Of a stretch of 45,611 nt of DNA, positions 1 to 7,865 are shown piece by piece. Source of the DNA: Alphaproteobacteria bacterium (GTDB taxonomy: Bacteria; Pseudomonadota; Alphaproteobacteria; Paracaedibacterales; CAITNM01); the NCBI GenBank assembly GCA_947487955.1, contig CANKYV010000012.1, positions 1 to 45,611 of the forward strand, given 5' to 3'. The translations under genes and the position numbers were made by a program. The notes below the pieces were generated by a model. It was not told the origin of the DNA. It made no database searches and saw only the letters and a program-made list of their open reading frames with translations. Positions within the stretch are counted from its first letter, which is position 1. Each line of letters starts with the position of its first letter.

Positions 1-143
1 TGATTAAAAAGGACTTTCAAATTTCTCACACTCGCCATCGATCTCCCATTAATGGCTTTATTCACATCTTTTCAACCCTTGTCGCTTATACCTTGAAATC
101 AAAAAAACCTTGTATCAAATTTAACCATCTAATCCCGAATTAG
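1..143 (+). pseudogene. 3' end of a transposase gene (IS982/IS4-like), cut by the window edge
   Basis: The frame starting at base 3 reads 46 codons to a TAG at 141-143. The peptide contains KKDFQISHTRHRSPINGF followed by a hydrophobic LVAYTL segment, the arrangement typical of the last part of DDE transposases of IS982/IS4-like elements, where a conserved basic RxRS stretch and an AY motif close the RNase H fold. The gene runs in from the left edge, so I cannot say whether it is intact. It ends 3 bases before the converging thiD stop codon, so the element sits directly against the thiD 3' end. The family name is from pattern memory and is uncertain; the transposase identity is fairly safe. 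Confidence 0.6.
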
Positions 144-145
144 GG

Positions 146-1003
146 TTAATAGGAACCTTCTGTTATTGCCCCATTAATGTAATCTTTTGCCTTTTGGACA
201 GCAGCTAAAATATCTTCGCCTCGTGCTAGATAACTAGTAATCGCAGCAGAAAACGAACACCCTGTTCCATGAACATGACGCGTGTTAATTGCCGGACCTC
301 TAATCCATATAGGATCAGAAATTCCTTGTACCACTAAGCAATCATTACCTGGTGAGCATTGCCCTCCTTTAACAATCACTGCCTGAGGTCCTAATGCTAA
401 CAGCTGAAATGCTGCGTCTTGCATTTCTTCTTCATTATTAATAGAACGAATTCCCAAAAGTTTAGCGGCTTCATGAGTGTTTGGTGTAAGAATTGTTGCA
501 AGAGGTACAATCAATTGTTTTAAAACCTCTATAGCATCCTCATCAAGAAGAGGGTGTCCTGTTTTTGAGAACATGACCGGATCTATAACGATATTCTTTA
601 CACTTTGAATGCCACGTAAAAATGTTGCTACAGCCTCTATAATTTCTTTTCTTTCTAACATGCCAATTTTTACGGCATTTACTTTAATATCACCAAAAAC
701 TGATTGCATTTGAGTTTGAATAAATTCAGCAGATAAAGATTGGATACCTTGAACACCTCTAGTATTCTGCGCTGTTAATGCTGTAATCACGCTCATTCCA
801 TAGCATCTTAAAGCAGAAAATGTTTTTAAATCAGCTTGTATTCCCGCGCCGCCACTTGGATCTGACCCTGCTATTGTTAATGTTGTTGTGTGTTGCTCTG
901 TGAAACCTTCTTCAACTTCATCAACAGGATACACAGCATGCAAAAGAGAAAAAGAATGAAAACACAAAAATATTATAAGGAAAGCAATTTTTGGTAAGCA
1001 CAT
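146..1003 (-). CDS. thiD: Hydroxymethylpyrimidine/phosphomethylpyrimidine kinase with an N-terminal signal-like extension
   Basis: ThiD phosphorylates HMP and HMP-phosphate for thiamine pyrophosphate synthesis, normally in the cytosol. The ribokinase-fold signatures are clear: LTIAGSDPSGGAGIQADLK near residue 41, DPVMFSKTGHPLL near 142, and the anion-hole motif HGTGCSFSAAI near 245. The domain normally starts a few residues before LTIAGSD. Here about 38 residues precede it, beginning MCLPKIAFLIIFLCFHSF and ending at LLHA, which looks like a cleavable signal peptide. No in-frame ATG lies between the first Met and the kinase core; only weak TTG/GTG codons do, without a clear Shine-Dalgarno. No other thiamine genes are nearby. 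Either the enzyme is exported, or a GTG start at the VYPVDE segment makes a cytosolic form. Confidence 0.9.
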   Translation of the reverse strand: MCLPKIAFLIIFLCFHSFSLLHAVYPVDEVEEGFTEQHTTTLTIAGSDPSGGAGIQADLKTFSALRCYGMSVITALTAQNTRGVQGIQSLSAEFIQTQMQSVFGDIKVNAVKIGMLERKEIIEAVATFLRGIQSVKNIVIDPVMFSKTGHPLLDEDAIEVLKQLIVPLATILTPNTHEAAKLLGIRSINNEEEMQDAAFQLLALGPQAVIVKGGQCSPGNDCLVVQGISDPIWIRGPAINTRHVHGTGCSFSAAITSYLARGEDILAAVQKAKDYINGAITEGSY

Positions 1004-1109
1004 AAGCAGCGCTCTAGAATTAAAGTTATTAAATAAGGATCTTATCTAAAAAAATGTAAAAATTGAATAAAAATCTTTATTATTTTATAGTTTTATTGGC
1101 CTAATGCGC

Positions 1110-2030
1110 CTAATCCCTATAAACCGTCGCCACCTCTTTTAGCATCGTAAGTGCTTCTTCATAAGGGCGTTGGAAACAGTTACGTCCAATAATTGATCCA
1201 AAACCACCACCTTTAGATATGGCTTTAGCATCGCTTACGACTTCATTAGCGTTTTTCATTTCAAGCCCTGAAAATATCACAATCCTTCTGCCATTAAAGC
1301 ATCCGCGCACAATAACCTTTACGCGGTCTTCCAACGTTTTAATCGGTATTTTATTTGCTTCAAAAGCCTTCTTATTTTCTGGATGCTCTAAATGCTCAGT
1401 TGGAAGTTTTACCTTTATGATATGAGCTCCCAAAAGGGCTGCCATGTGTGCGCCATAAGAAACTATATCAACCGCACGTTCACCATCTTTAGAAAGGTTG
1501 CCCCTAGGGTATGACCACACAACAACCGCAAGCCCAGCTGCTTTTGCTTGCGCAGCCAAATCACTCAATTCTTCAAATTGGTCTAGGCTTGCATCAGAAC
1601 CTGGATAAATTGTAAATCCAATCGCACTACATCCAAGGCGCAGTGCATCATCAACACTTGCTGTAATTGCTTGGTCAGGCGCCAGGTCTTTGTTCAACAA
1701 ACTGTTTGCGCTATTAATTTTTAAAATCAGTGGAACTTGTCCACAATAAGTATCCGCTCCAGCCTCTAACCAGCCCAAAGGCCCTGCGTAAGCAGACATT
1801 CCCGCATTAATTGCTAATTTGTATAAATAATGCGGATCATACGCAGCAGGATACGATGCAAAAGACCTGTCTGGTCCATGTTCAAATCCTTGATCAACCG
1901 CTAGCACTAAAAGTTTGCCTGTGCCTCCTACGCGACCATTCATCAACATCCTTGCCAGATTTGCTTTTGACCCTGGATTATCTGTTTCATAAAAACTTAG
2001 GATTTTTTGAACTTTTCGAGATACGCGCAT
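1110..2030 (-). CDS. fbaB: Class I fructose-bisphosphate aldolase, DhnA/FbaB type
   Basis: This is a 306-residue Schiff-base aldolase that interconverts fructose-1,6-bisphosphate with glyceraldehyde-3-phosphate and dihydroxyacetone phosphate. Diagnostic stretches are VLAVDQGFEHGP near residue 42, the TIYPGS loop near 140, the lysine in HIIKVKLP (the expected Schiff-base lysine) near 206, and the C-terminal phosphate-binding GGGFGSIIGRN. Length and start fit the archaeal-type class I family found in many bacteria. It stands alone, 107 bases from thiD on the same strand. The Shine-Dalgarno is weak. In a reduced symbiont it could serve gluconeogenesis or glycolysis; the context does not say which. 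Confidence 0.92.
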   Translation of the reverse strand: MRVSRKVQKILSFYETDNPGSKANLARMLMNGRVGGTGKLLVLAVDQGFEHGPDRSFASYPAAYDPHYLYKLAINAGMSAYAGPLGWLEAGADTYCGQVPLILKINSANSLLNKDLAPDQAITASVDDALRLGCSAIGFTIYPGSDASLDQFEELSDLAAQAKAAGLAVVVWSYPRGNLSKDGERAVDIVSYGAHMAALLGAHIIKVKLPTEHLEHPENKKAFEANKIPIKTLEDRVKVIVRGCFNGRRIVIFSGLEMKNANEVVSDAKAISKGGGFGSIIGRNCFQRPYEEALTMLKEVATVYRD

Positions 2031-2110
2031 GAAAACTAAATATTGTAACTATCGAAGAAATTCTACACGAAAAAAACGTCAGTAGAAAGTGTGAGGTAGA
2101 TAGGTATTTC

Positions 2111-2152
2111 CGTCATCCCAGCAGGCAAAGCCTGCGTGGGATCCAGTGAATT
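2111..2152. repeat. Dispersed palindromic repeat, copy 1
   Basis: The sequence starts CGTCATCCCAGCAGG, pairs with CCTGCGTGGGAT and ends ATCCAGTGAAT. It is a hairpin in which CCCA-GCAGGC pairs with GCCTGC-TGGG. The head (CGTCAT) and tail (ATCCAGTGA) recur in at least ten other intergenic places in this window. It lies between the fbaB promoter region and the 3' end of the kinase-like gene. Confidence 0.75.
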
Positions 2153-2161
2153 TTATCTGTA

Positions 2162-3988
2162 TTACGTTAATATACTAGGATTTGTGCTTAAAGTAGTAGC
2201 TAGAGTGTTTATCATGTTTCTTAGTTCTTCTGCTTCGCTACCTTTTACAAGCTGCTTAAAGATATCTTTTATTTTTTCTTTCTTAATAGTTCCTATAAAT
2301 AATTTTAATAGGTCCTTATTTCTCAGGAGATCATTTTGTAGATCAGGAATGCCCAGGGCATTTTTAAAACGATTAAGAGCATCCTCTGACAATGTAGGCA
2401 CTAACTGCGGTAGAATATCTTTAAATTTTTCACCGTAAATAGAATAAGCTATATCAACAAAGTCATCTCGATAGTGTACCATATAGTTGAGAACGGGCTC
2501 AGAACGCATTATAGCTGGTATATTGCCGCGAATTACAGCAAAAGCTTCACGAACTGCTGAATTTTCCACGTTGCTGCCCTTTATTTCGAACAATTTTAAA
2601 ATTTCAGTGGTAAGTGTTGGGCATTCATTGCACATGTATTCTAAAGCTTCTTGCATCATCTGTGAGGTGGGAATCTCTGATCCTCTATAAGATTCTAGGG
2701 GAACATAGGCACTTGTAGGGGCTTGAGGTCCGATTCTCCCTGGTTCTTTATTCGTAATGCGATCAAATATATCCTTTAATTTTATAGATACTGATTCGGG
2801 AAGTTGAGAATCAGCCTCTATTGCCTGTATTTCATAATATGGAATAAGTTCACCAGCTACTTCTCTAAAAATATTGGCAAGACTTGCGTTTCTGTTGATT
2901 TTCATTTGGTATAAAAATATATCGATTCTCTTAATCATCGTTTTAACGGCGTTTCTATCGCCAGTAATTCCTAATGTGGTTCTTTTTTTATCGCCTTCGA
3001 TATTTTTATCACCGTCGATAAGTGCATCTAATGCTAATTGATAAGTATGTTCATTATTGATTCTTTCTAATGATTCAAAAAATTTTTCTTTTCTTGTCAT
3101 AATTGCGTCAAAAACACTGTCTGCAATTCTGTACTTAAACATTTCAGTAAAGTGGAATAAAGCAAAGTGACATCGTGTGCGTCTTCCTTCCTCATCAAGC
3201 TCAGTAACGACTTTTCCAAAACCTCGTTCATTATCAATGCTTTTTATTCTACCTTGTGAAAATAGTAAATTGCGTGCTCCTCCATCTTCTGGAACAGTAA
3301 GCCAACTATAAATTACTAACCTTTGGAATTCACTTAAACTAAAATTACATACTGCTTCAGAAGAGGATGCACTCCTTAAAACGTCTTCAAAAGATTCACC
3401 TTCCATAAATTGTGATACCAAAAAAGGCATTTTATTTATCAATATAACTTCAGCAGCTGGCATAGGTGTGCTTTCATTATCAGTTCCAAAAACTCCTTTA
3501 AATACCTCATGGGTCAAAATTTCAATGTTTGGTGCTTCTGGCCATTGTTTAAAACAAAGTTTATTATCTGTATGTTCGTAGATACCTACCGCTCGTGTAC
3601 CACCATTCGCTCTTGTTACTTTTATTTCGCGACCTTGGATCGTATCGCCTTTATTTAAAATAGCTGGTAGAAATTCGTTATCTCTAAAAAAAAGCTGCTC
3701 ACTATCATATACCTTCTGGGTGATTACTCCCCCTCTGCCATCACTAAAATAAATCTCTACTAAACTTCCTTCTGAGGTATCTTGTAAAAAAAATGTTGGA
3801 TTCCGTGTGTAATCACCATTTAATCGGCGTTTTATACCTTCGAAAAAATCACCAACGCTGATTATCTTATCGCTGTCATTTACAATAATGCTTCCATCAG
3901 CAGCTATTCCTTCAGACTTGAAAAAAAGCGCCAAGAAAAAAACCGATAAAATCTTTAATACGAAAAGATTTTTGCCTACTTCTCTCAT
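2162..3988 (-). CDS. Exported protein with a kinase-like fold (putative effector)
   Basis: This 608-residue protein opens with a basic, hydrophobic signal-like stretch ending in GIAA near residue 30. The start is fixed by an AAGGAGA Shine-Dalgarno just upstream of the ATG. Residues 130-260 look like a protein/lipid-kinase core: K147 in CFKQWPE as the ATP lysine, E161 or E155 in the next helix, a hinge at SQFMEGESFEDVL, a catalytic loop with D235 and N240 at D-x4-N spacing, and D252 in SIDNERGFG as the metal-binding Asp. The PEDGGARN...IDNE pattern resembles kinase-like proteins I associate with environmental chlamydiae and legionellae. The C-terminal 300 residues are mainly helical with no motif I recognise. 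Kinase fold is inference; activity and substrate are unknown. Neighbours give no functional link. Confidence 0.6.
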   Translation of the reverse strand: MREVGKNLFVLKILSVFFLALFFKSEGIAADGSIIVNDSDKIISVGDFFEGIKRRLNGDYTRNPTFFLQDTSEGSLVEIYFSDGRGGVITQKVYDSEQLFFRDNEFLPAILNKGDTIQGREIKVTRANGGTRAVGIYEHTDNKLCFKQWPEAPNIEILTHEVFKGVFGTDNESTPMPAAEVILINKMPFLVSQFMEGESFEDVLRSASSSEAVCNFSLSEFQRLVIYSWLTVPEDGGARNLLFSQGRIKSIDNERGFGKVVTELDEEGRRTRCHFALFHFTEMFKYRIADSVFDAIMTRKEKFFESLERINNEHTYQLALDALIDGDKNIEGDKKRTTLGITGDRNAVKTMIKRIDIFLYQMKINRNASLANIFREVAGELIPYYEIQAIEADSQLPESVSIKLKDIFDRITNKEPGRIGPQAPTSAYVPLESYRGSEIPTSQMMQEALEYMCNECPTLTTEILKLFEIKGSNVENSAVREAFAVIRGNIPAIMRSEPVLNYMVHYRDDFVDIAYSIYGEKFKDILPQLVPTLSEDALNRFKNALGIPDLQNDLLRNKDLLKLFIGTIKKEKIKDIFKQLVKGSEAEELRNMINTLATTLSTNPSILT

Positions 3989-4049
3989 GAATTCTCCTTA
4001 AAAATTACGGTTAAAAAGTAGTTAATCAGAGAGTAGTGTACTAAAAGGT

Positions 4050-4292
4050 TCAAGAATAAAAATTGTCTATTTTTTCTTCTAGATTTTTTGGTATTTTCGG
4101 GTTAGAAATTAAATCTTTTATCTGAGAATTTTTCAAAAGTCTGAATATAACAGCACGAATCACATAACATTTTTCATAAATATCCATTTTTTGTGAAAGG
4201 TTCTGGACTATTGTTATAAATTCTTCCGTTAAATATTCTTGGGTCGCTGGGGCTAGCGCAATTTGTATCCGTAACTTTTTATTACAAAACAA
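4050..4292 (-). CDS. Small helical ORF, probably the 3' part of a frameshifted secreted gene
   Basis: This frame has only a TTG start (reading MFCNKKLRIQ) and encodes about 80 mostly helical residues ending KIDNFYS. It overlaps the 3' end of the 68-residue signal-peptide ORF just upstream in another frame. The frame stays open upstream to about 4345, so a single-base slip anywhere in the overlap, which includes short A runs, would fuse the two into one secreted protein of roughly 145 residues. I do not recognise the domain. It may be an independent small gene, but the lack of an ATG or Shine-Dalgarno favours a frameshift. Confidence 0.4.
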   Translation of the reverse strand: MFCNKKLRIQIALAPATQEYLTEEFITIVQNLSQKMDIYEKCYVIRAVIFRLLKNSQIKDLISNPKIPKNLEEKIDNFYS

Positions 4293-4459
4293 CCCTCGAG
4301 AAAGTTTATCTGCACATCTTGGTGAGTCATGAAAGAGGATGCTCGTTTAGGTGGGGGTGGCTCTTTGAAAACTTCTTCTAGTTCCTCACTTGCCCACAGG
4401 GAATTTTGTCCTAATAACGCTGCAACCAACGCCCAAAGAAAAAGCAAACGTGTTTTCAT
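4253..4459 (-). CDS. Small secreted protein, likely the 5' part of a frameshifted gene
   Basis: The 68-residue product starts MKTRLLFLWALVAALLGQ and has an AXA-type cleavage site at LWAS near residue 23. The mature part begins acidic (SEELEEVF) and has a four-proline run, PPPPKRAS. The frame ends shortly after, inside a region where the next ORF is open in a different frame. The signal peptide is convincing; the rest is too short to classify. It diverges from the secreted protein that starts at 4618. Confidence 0.5.
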   Translation of the reverse strand: MKTRLLFLWALVAALLGQNSLWASEELEEVFKEPPPPKRASSFMTHQDVQINFLEGCFVIKSYGYKLR

Positions 4460-4574
4460 AATGTACTTAAAATAACGTTCCTAAATTTATTATCACCGCT
4501 TTCTACTTAACATAAAATTAAGCCTATCTCTAAAATTCTGCTGTGTTCTTTACCATTTTATTCATAAATTATGA

Positions 4575-4580
4575 TATAAT
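4575..4580 (+). promoter_or_regulatory. Candidate -10 box for the 4618 gene
   Basis: A perfect TATAAT lies 37 bases before the ATG chosen for the next gene. It falls inside the longer in-frame reading that starts at 4543, which is one reason to prefer the shorter start. No convincing -35 at 16-18 bases is visible (TTTACC is 20 bases away). Confidence 0.3.
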
Positions 4581-4617
4581 AAAAGACTATAAATTATTAT
4601 TTTTTACGATTAAATAT

Positions 4618-5610
4618 ATGTTTTTAGTAATATTACTGCTTTGTGTAATAAAAAACGAAGCGTGTTGGGCTACAGAATCAGACGATGACTTCGAATCCGA
4701 ATCTGAAGGAGAGAGCGTCTGGACCATTAGCGATGAAGATTACAACGATATATCAAAATTTAAAAAAAATTTTACTAAAATTGAAGATGATTTTGAGGAG
4801 CCAACACATCAAATAGAACAATTTCTCACCCATGCCTATGATTTTCCTGAAAGTGAAAGAGCCTTCTTAAAACAAAAAGTACAGGAAACGCAACTGGAAC
4901 AATTACAACTTGTAGTACAAATAACAGCCACCTACAAAACAATTTTTCCTTTTGCTCCGCCACAGCGAATTTTTTTGTGGTACCTTACTTCAGAAGGTTT
5001 TGGGTCTTCTATTAAATCGTTTATCCCATCTCTTAGAAATTTTCCAGATGAGCAGCTTATTCACATTGATCGTTCTTTACGTTCCTTACCAACCTTCTTT
5101 TCAAAACACGCCTTTAACCAAGTAAATGATGGTTATTTGGAAGGAAGTGAAAAACCCCTTCAAAAATGGGTAAATGTAGCAAATACATGTCGTGCAGTAA
5201 AAAAAGAAACAAACTCTATGGTTGATGTTAGAGAACGTTTTGAAGTTGCTTCTCATCTTATGCTTTTTATGCAGTATCGCTCAATTGATCTTATTCCGTA
5301 TTACGCAGAGGCTTTGTTACAAAATGTTAAAAAAATTGAAGATCGCTACTATCCTTTCTATTGCCTTAGTCGCAGATTAAAAGGCCATGATGATTTGCAA
5401 AATTACCTTCTATATACTCTTAAAGAAAAATACTCCAAAGACTTTGATGGTTTATTTTCTAAGTCAGCTGAACTTCTTAAAATAATCCAAACCAAGGGAT
5501 ATGTTGCCACAACAGCTGTGATGTTTATTGGGCAATTTGTCAAGCAGGCTAATAACCCTGAATCAATTTCAAGCTCAAAAAATCTTGACTATTGTCCCGA
5601 AATGGGATAA
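4618..5610 (+). CDS. Secreted helical protein of unknown function
   Basis: I place the start at the internal ATG reading MFLVILLLCVIKNEACWA, a plausible signal peptide with cleavage near CWA. The 25 residues upstream in the same frame overlap a TATAAT box. The mature protein begins with a very acidic stretch (many D and E within residues 19-45) and then becomes helix-rich, with no catalytic motif or repeat that I recognise. About 330 residues. It ends 8 bases before the HigB-like toxin start, but the toxin pair is probably transcribed by its own signals. It fits the general pattern of unassigned exported proteins in this window. Confidence 0.6.
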   Translation: MFLVILLLCVIKNEACWATESDDDFESESEGESVWTISDEDYNDISKFKKNFTKIEDDFEEPTHQIEQFLTHAYDFPESERAFLKQKVQETQLEQLQLVVQITATYKTIFPFAPPQRIFLWYLTSEGFGSSIKSFIPSLRNFPDEQLIHIDRSLRSLPTFFSKHAFNQVNDGYLEGSEKPLQKWVNVANTCRAVKKETNSMVDVRERFEVASHLMLFMQYRSIDLIPYYAEALLQNVKKIEDRYYPFYCLSRRLKGHDDLQNYLLYTLKEKYSKDFDGLFSKSAELLKIIQTKGYVATTAVMFIGQFVKQANNPESISSSKNLDYCPEMG

Positions 5611-5618
5611 TAATAACT

Positions 5619-5912
5619 ATGCGAGTTGTAGCAAAGAAAAAATTAAGAGATTTTTGGGAAGTTTACCCTGAAAGTAAAATATCTCTGCAAGATTGGTATG
5701 CAGAAGCAGAAGGTGCTATATGGAAAACACCGAAATGCATTAAAACCAGGTATCATTCGGCAAGCTTTTTAAAAGATAACCGTGTGGTTTTTAATATTGG
5801 TGGTAATAAGTTTCGATTAATTGTGAAGATTAACTATACCTACGGAGTTGTTTATCTTCGCTTTATTGGTACCCATAATGAATATAACCGCATTAATGCG
5901 GAAACTATTTAA
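5619..5912 (+). CDS. higB: Type II toxin, HigB-family mRNA interferase
   Basis: The 97-residue product MRVVAKKKLRDFWEVYPE... has the HigB layout: a basic N-terminal helix, a DWYAEAE segment, KTRYHSASFL, then the GGNKFRLIVKINY beta hairpin and a C-terminal FIGTHNEYNRI. HigB toxins are RelE-fold endoribonucleases that cleave mRNA at the ribosome. I chose the ATG at 5619 because a TTG reading 27 bases earlier overlaps the previous gene and adds nothing conserved. The cognate HTH antitoxin follows after 15 bases, in the toxin-first order typical of higBA. Confidence 0.85.
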   Translation: MRVVAKKKLRDFWEVYPESKISLQDWYAEAEGAIWKTPKCIKTRYHSASFLKDNRVVFNIGGNKFRLIVKINYTYGVVYLRFIGTHNEYNRINAETI

Positions 5913-5927
5913 AAAGGAAACAAGAAA

Positions 5928-6290
5928 ATGATGAACATCCGCGCCATCCATACTCAGCAAGATTATGAATGGGCCTTGCAAGAATTAGAAACCCTCATGG
6001 ATGCACAAGCTAATTCTCCAGAAGGCGATCGTTTGGATATTTTGGCTACCTTAGTAGATGTTTATGAAAAACAGCATTTTCCTATTGAGGATCCAGATCC
6101 AATTGCTGCTATTAAATTTAGAATGGAGCAGCAAGGTCTTACACCAAAGGACCTTGTCCCTTATATTGGCCAACGCAGCCATGTATATGAAGTGCTAAAC
6201 CGCAAACGACCACTGTCGATGAAAATGGCTAAAAAATTGCACAAACACCTGAGTATTCCCGCTCGTATTTTTTTACAAGAGATTGCCTAA
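5928..6290 (+). CDS. higA: HigA-type antitoxin with helix-turn-helix
   Basis: 120 residues. The C-terminal half carries an XRE-type HTH: IKFRMEQQGLTPKDLVPYIG, then RSHVYEVLNRKRPLSMKMA as the recognition helix region, then a LSIPARIFLQ tail. This is the usual arrangement of HigA antitoxins that follow HigB. The N-terminal half (IHTQQDYEWALQELE) matches the family's toxin-binding region. A good AAAGGAAACAAG Shine-Dalgarno precedes two adjacent ATG codons. It should neutralise HigB and repress the operon. Confidence 0.85.
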   Translation: MMNIRAIHTQQDYEWALQELETLMDAQANSPEGDRLDILATLVDVYEKQHFPIEDPDPIAAIKFRMEQQGLTPKDLVPYIGQRSHVYEVLNRKRPLSMKMAKKLHKHLSIPARIFLQEIA

Positions 6291-6392
6291 GCCGTAATTC
6301 ATCCAGCCGAACTATTCCCTTATCTGAAGTTCAAACTAATAGCACTTTAACACATTCGAAAATTTTTCCTTCTGCTGACTTAATAATTCTCC

Positions 6393-6398
6393 TATAAT
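6393..6398 (+). promoter_or_regulatory. Candidate -10 box for the class I amidotransferase-like gene
   Basis: A TATAAT lies 26 bases upstream of the ATG at 6424, followed by an AGGATC Shine-Dalgarno. The -35 is not obvious. The 133-base gap from higA suggests a separate transcript. Confidence 0.35.
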
Positions 6399-6423
6399 AT
6401 TACGTACACACAGTAGGATCTTT

Positions 6424-7149
6424 ATGTCACTTCCTCTTATCGCTATTCCACTCGATTATGTCGATACAGAAATCGAACCTAAAGCAGTGTGGTATTCAGA
6501 TTACCCATGGTATGCAATTCGTTATCGCTACCATGATTCTCTAGCAAGACTTGGCGCTATCGCTTGTTTTATTGGCTATGATCATCGCTTAATTTCTGAA
6601 TACGCTAACAAGTTTGATGCGCTTATTATTGCAGGCGGGCATTTTGACCATGATCCGGAACTATATGGGCAACATAAAATTCACCCCACAATTAAGCGTA
6701 AAAGTAAGCGCAGTCAGTTTGAAAAAGAATTATTAGAAGCATTTTTGCCCACTCAAAAACCAGTACTTGGTATATGTGGTGGCCATCAGTTGATCAACAT
6801 TTTATATGGAGGAACGCTACATCAAGATATTGCAAGTCATTACAAAAGCGATATCAAGCATACGCAAACGGTACCTCCAACCCAAGCAGCTCACGGTGTT
6901 GAAATTATTCAAGGCACAAAATTGCATGAGTGGTACAATCAAACGCATGCACAAATTAATTCATCTCATCATCAAGGAATTGACCAATTAGGGAAGGGAC
7001 TTGTCGCCAACGCCGTTAGCGAAGATGATCTTATTGAAGGTATAGAAGACCCCAATCATCATTTTTGCCTAGGCGTACAATGGCATCCGGAATATCTTTT
7101 AGGTCCATTAGATCGCATCATTTTAGAGAAATTTATAGCAGCGTGTTAG
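6424..7149 (+). CDS. Gamma-glutamyl-gamma-aminobutyrate hydrolase family (peptidase C26 / class I GATase fold)
   Basis: The 241-residue protein has the complete Cys-His-Glu triad of class I glutamine amidotransferases: the nucleophile elbow GICGGHQLINI near residue 119 and the WHPEY motif near 222. The PuuD-like branch is supported by the early AVWYSDYPWYAIRYRYHDSLARLGA region and ALIIAGGHFD. PuuD enzymes cleave gamma-glutamyl-GABA in putrescine breakdown, but the substrate cannot be read from sequence and no other polyamine genes are nearby. The stop overlaps the GTG start of the following pseudouridine synthase, so the two are probably co-translated. Confidence 0.85.
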   Translation: MSLPLIAIPLDYVDTEIEPKAVWYSDYPWYAIRYRYHDSLARLGAIACFIGYDHRLISEYANKFDALIIAGGHFDHDPELYGQHKIHPTIKRKSKRSQFEKELLEAFLPTQKPVLGICGGHQLINILYGGTLHQDIASHYKSDIKHTQTVPPTQAAHGVEIIQGTKLHEWYNQTHAQINSSHHQGIDQLGKGLVANAVSEDDLIEGIEDPNHHFCLGVQWHPEYLLGPLDRIILEKFIAAC

Positions 7150-7856
7150 AAAAAATTCGATTAAACAAATACCTAGCACTTTGCGGAGTTTGCTCACGAA
7201 GAGATGCAGAAAAATATATTGAGCAAGGTCGTGTAAGTGTTAACGGCAAGATGGTATCGCAACCAGCTCCATTGGTAGATGGCACTGAAGCCATTGCGGT
7301 TGATGGCAAATCTATTCAAGCCGCAAGTGAAGTCAAAGTTTGGGCTTTTTACAAACCAGCAGGGCTTGTCACCACTCATAAAGATGAGCAAGGTCGAGAA
7401 ACAGTTTTTGATTACGTTAAATCACAAGGCTTATCAGAACGCGTCATCTCAGTTGGTAGGCTAGATTTAAACTCCGAAGGACTATTACTGCTTACCAATA
7501 ATGGCGAATTTGCGCAGTTTGCTGAATCTCCTAAAACGGAATGGAAACGCGTTTATCGCGTGCGCGTTTACGGAGATGTCTCAAAGCTTGATATCGACCA
7601 ACTTCAACAGGGCATCACTATTGATGGCGTGCAATACCGCCAAGTAGATGTCGAACTTGAAAAAGACTTTTCTCACAAAGGTCAGAACGCTTGGCTACAA
7701 GTAACGCTGACTGAAGGCAAAAACCGAGAAATTCGCAAAATCATGGAATATTTTGACCTGCAAGTGAACCGTCTTATCCGCCTAAGCTACGGCCCTTACA
7801 CTCTTGGCAATCTCAAAATTGGCGAAATGCGAGAAGAAAAAGTTTTTGCCAAATAG
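7143..7856 (+). CDS. RsuA/RluB/RluE-type rRNA pseudouridine synthase
   Basis: An N-terminal S4 RNA-binding domain (RLNKYLALCGVCSRRDAEKY, residues 5-50) is followed by a pseudouridine synthase domain with the catalytic Asp in GRLDLNSEGLLLLT. The NREIRKIM motif closes the active site. I chose the GTG at 7143: it overlaps the previous stop, and homologues start right before the S4 domain, whereas the longer reading only adds residues out of frame with the upstream gene. About 237 residues, close to RluB-type lengths. It isomerises a uridine in 16S or 23S rRNA; which site is not decidable here. Confidence 0.9.
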   Translation: MLEKIRLNKYLALCGVCSRRDAEKYIEQGRVSVNGKMVSQPAPLVDGTEAIAVDGKSIQAASEVKVWAFYKPAGLVTTHKDEQGRETVFDYVKSQGLSERVISVGRLDLNSEGLLLLTNNGEFAQFAESPKTEWKRVYRVRVYGDVSKLDIDQLQQGITIDGVQYRQVDVELEKDFSHKGQNAWLQVTLTEGKNREIRKIMEYFDLQVNRLIRLSYGPYTLGNLKIGEMREEKVFAK

Positions 7857-7865
7857 TCAAAGTGT

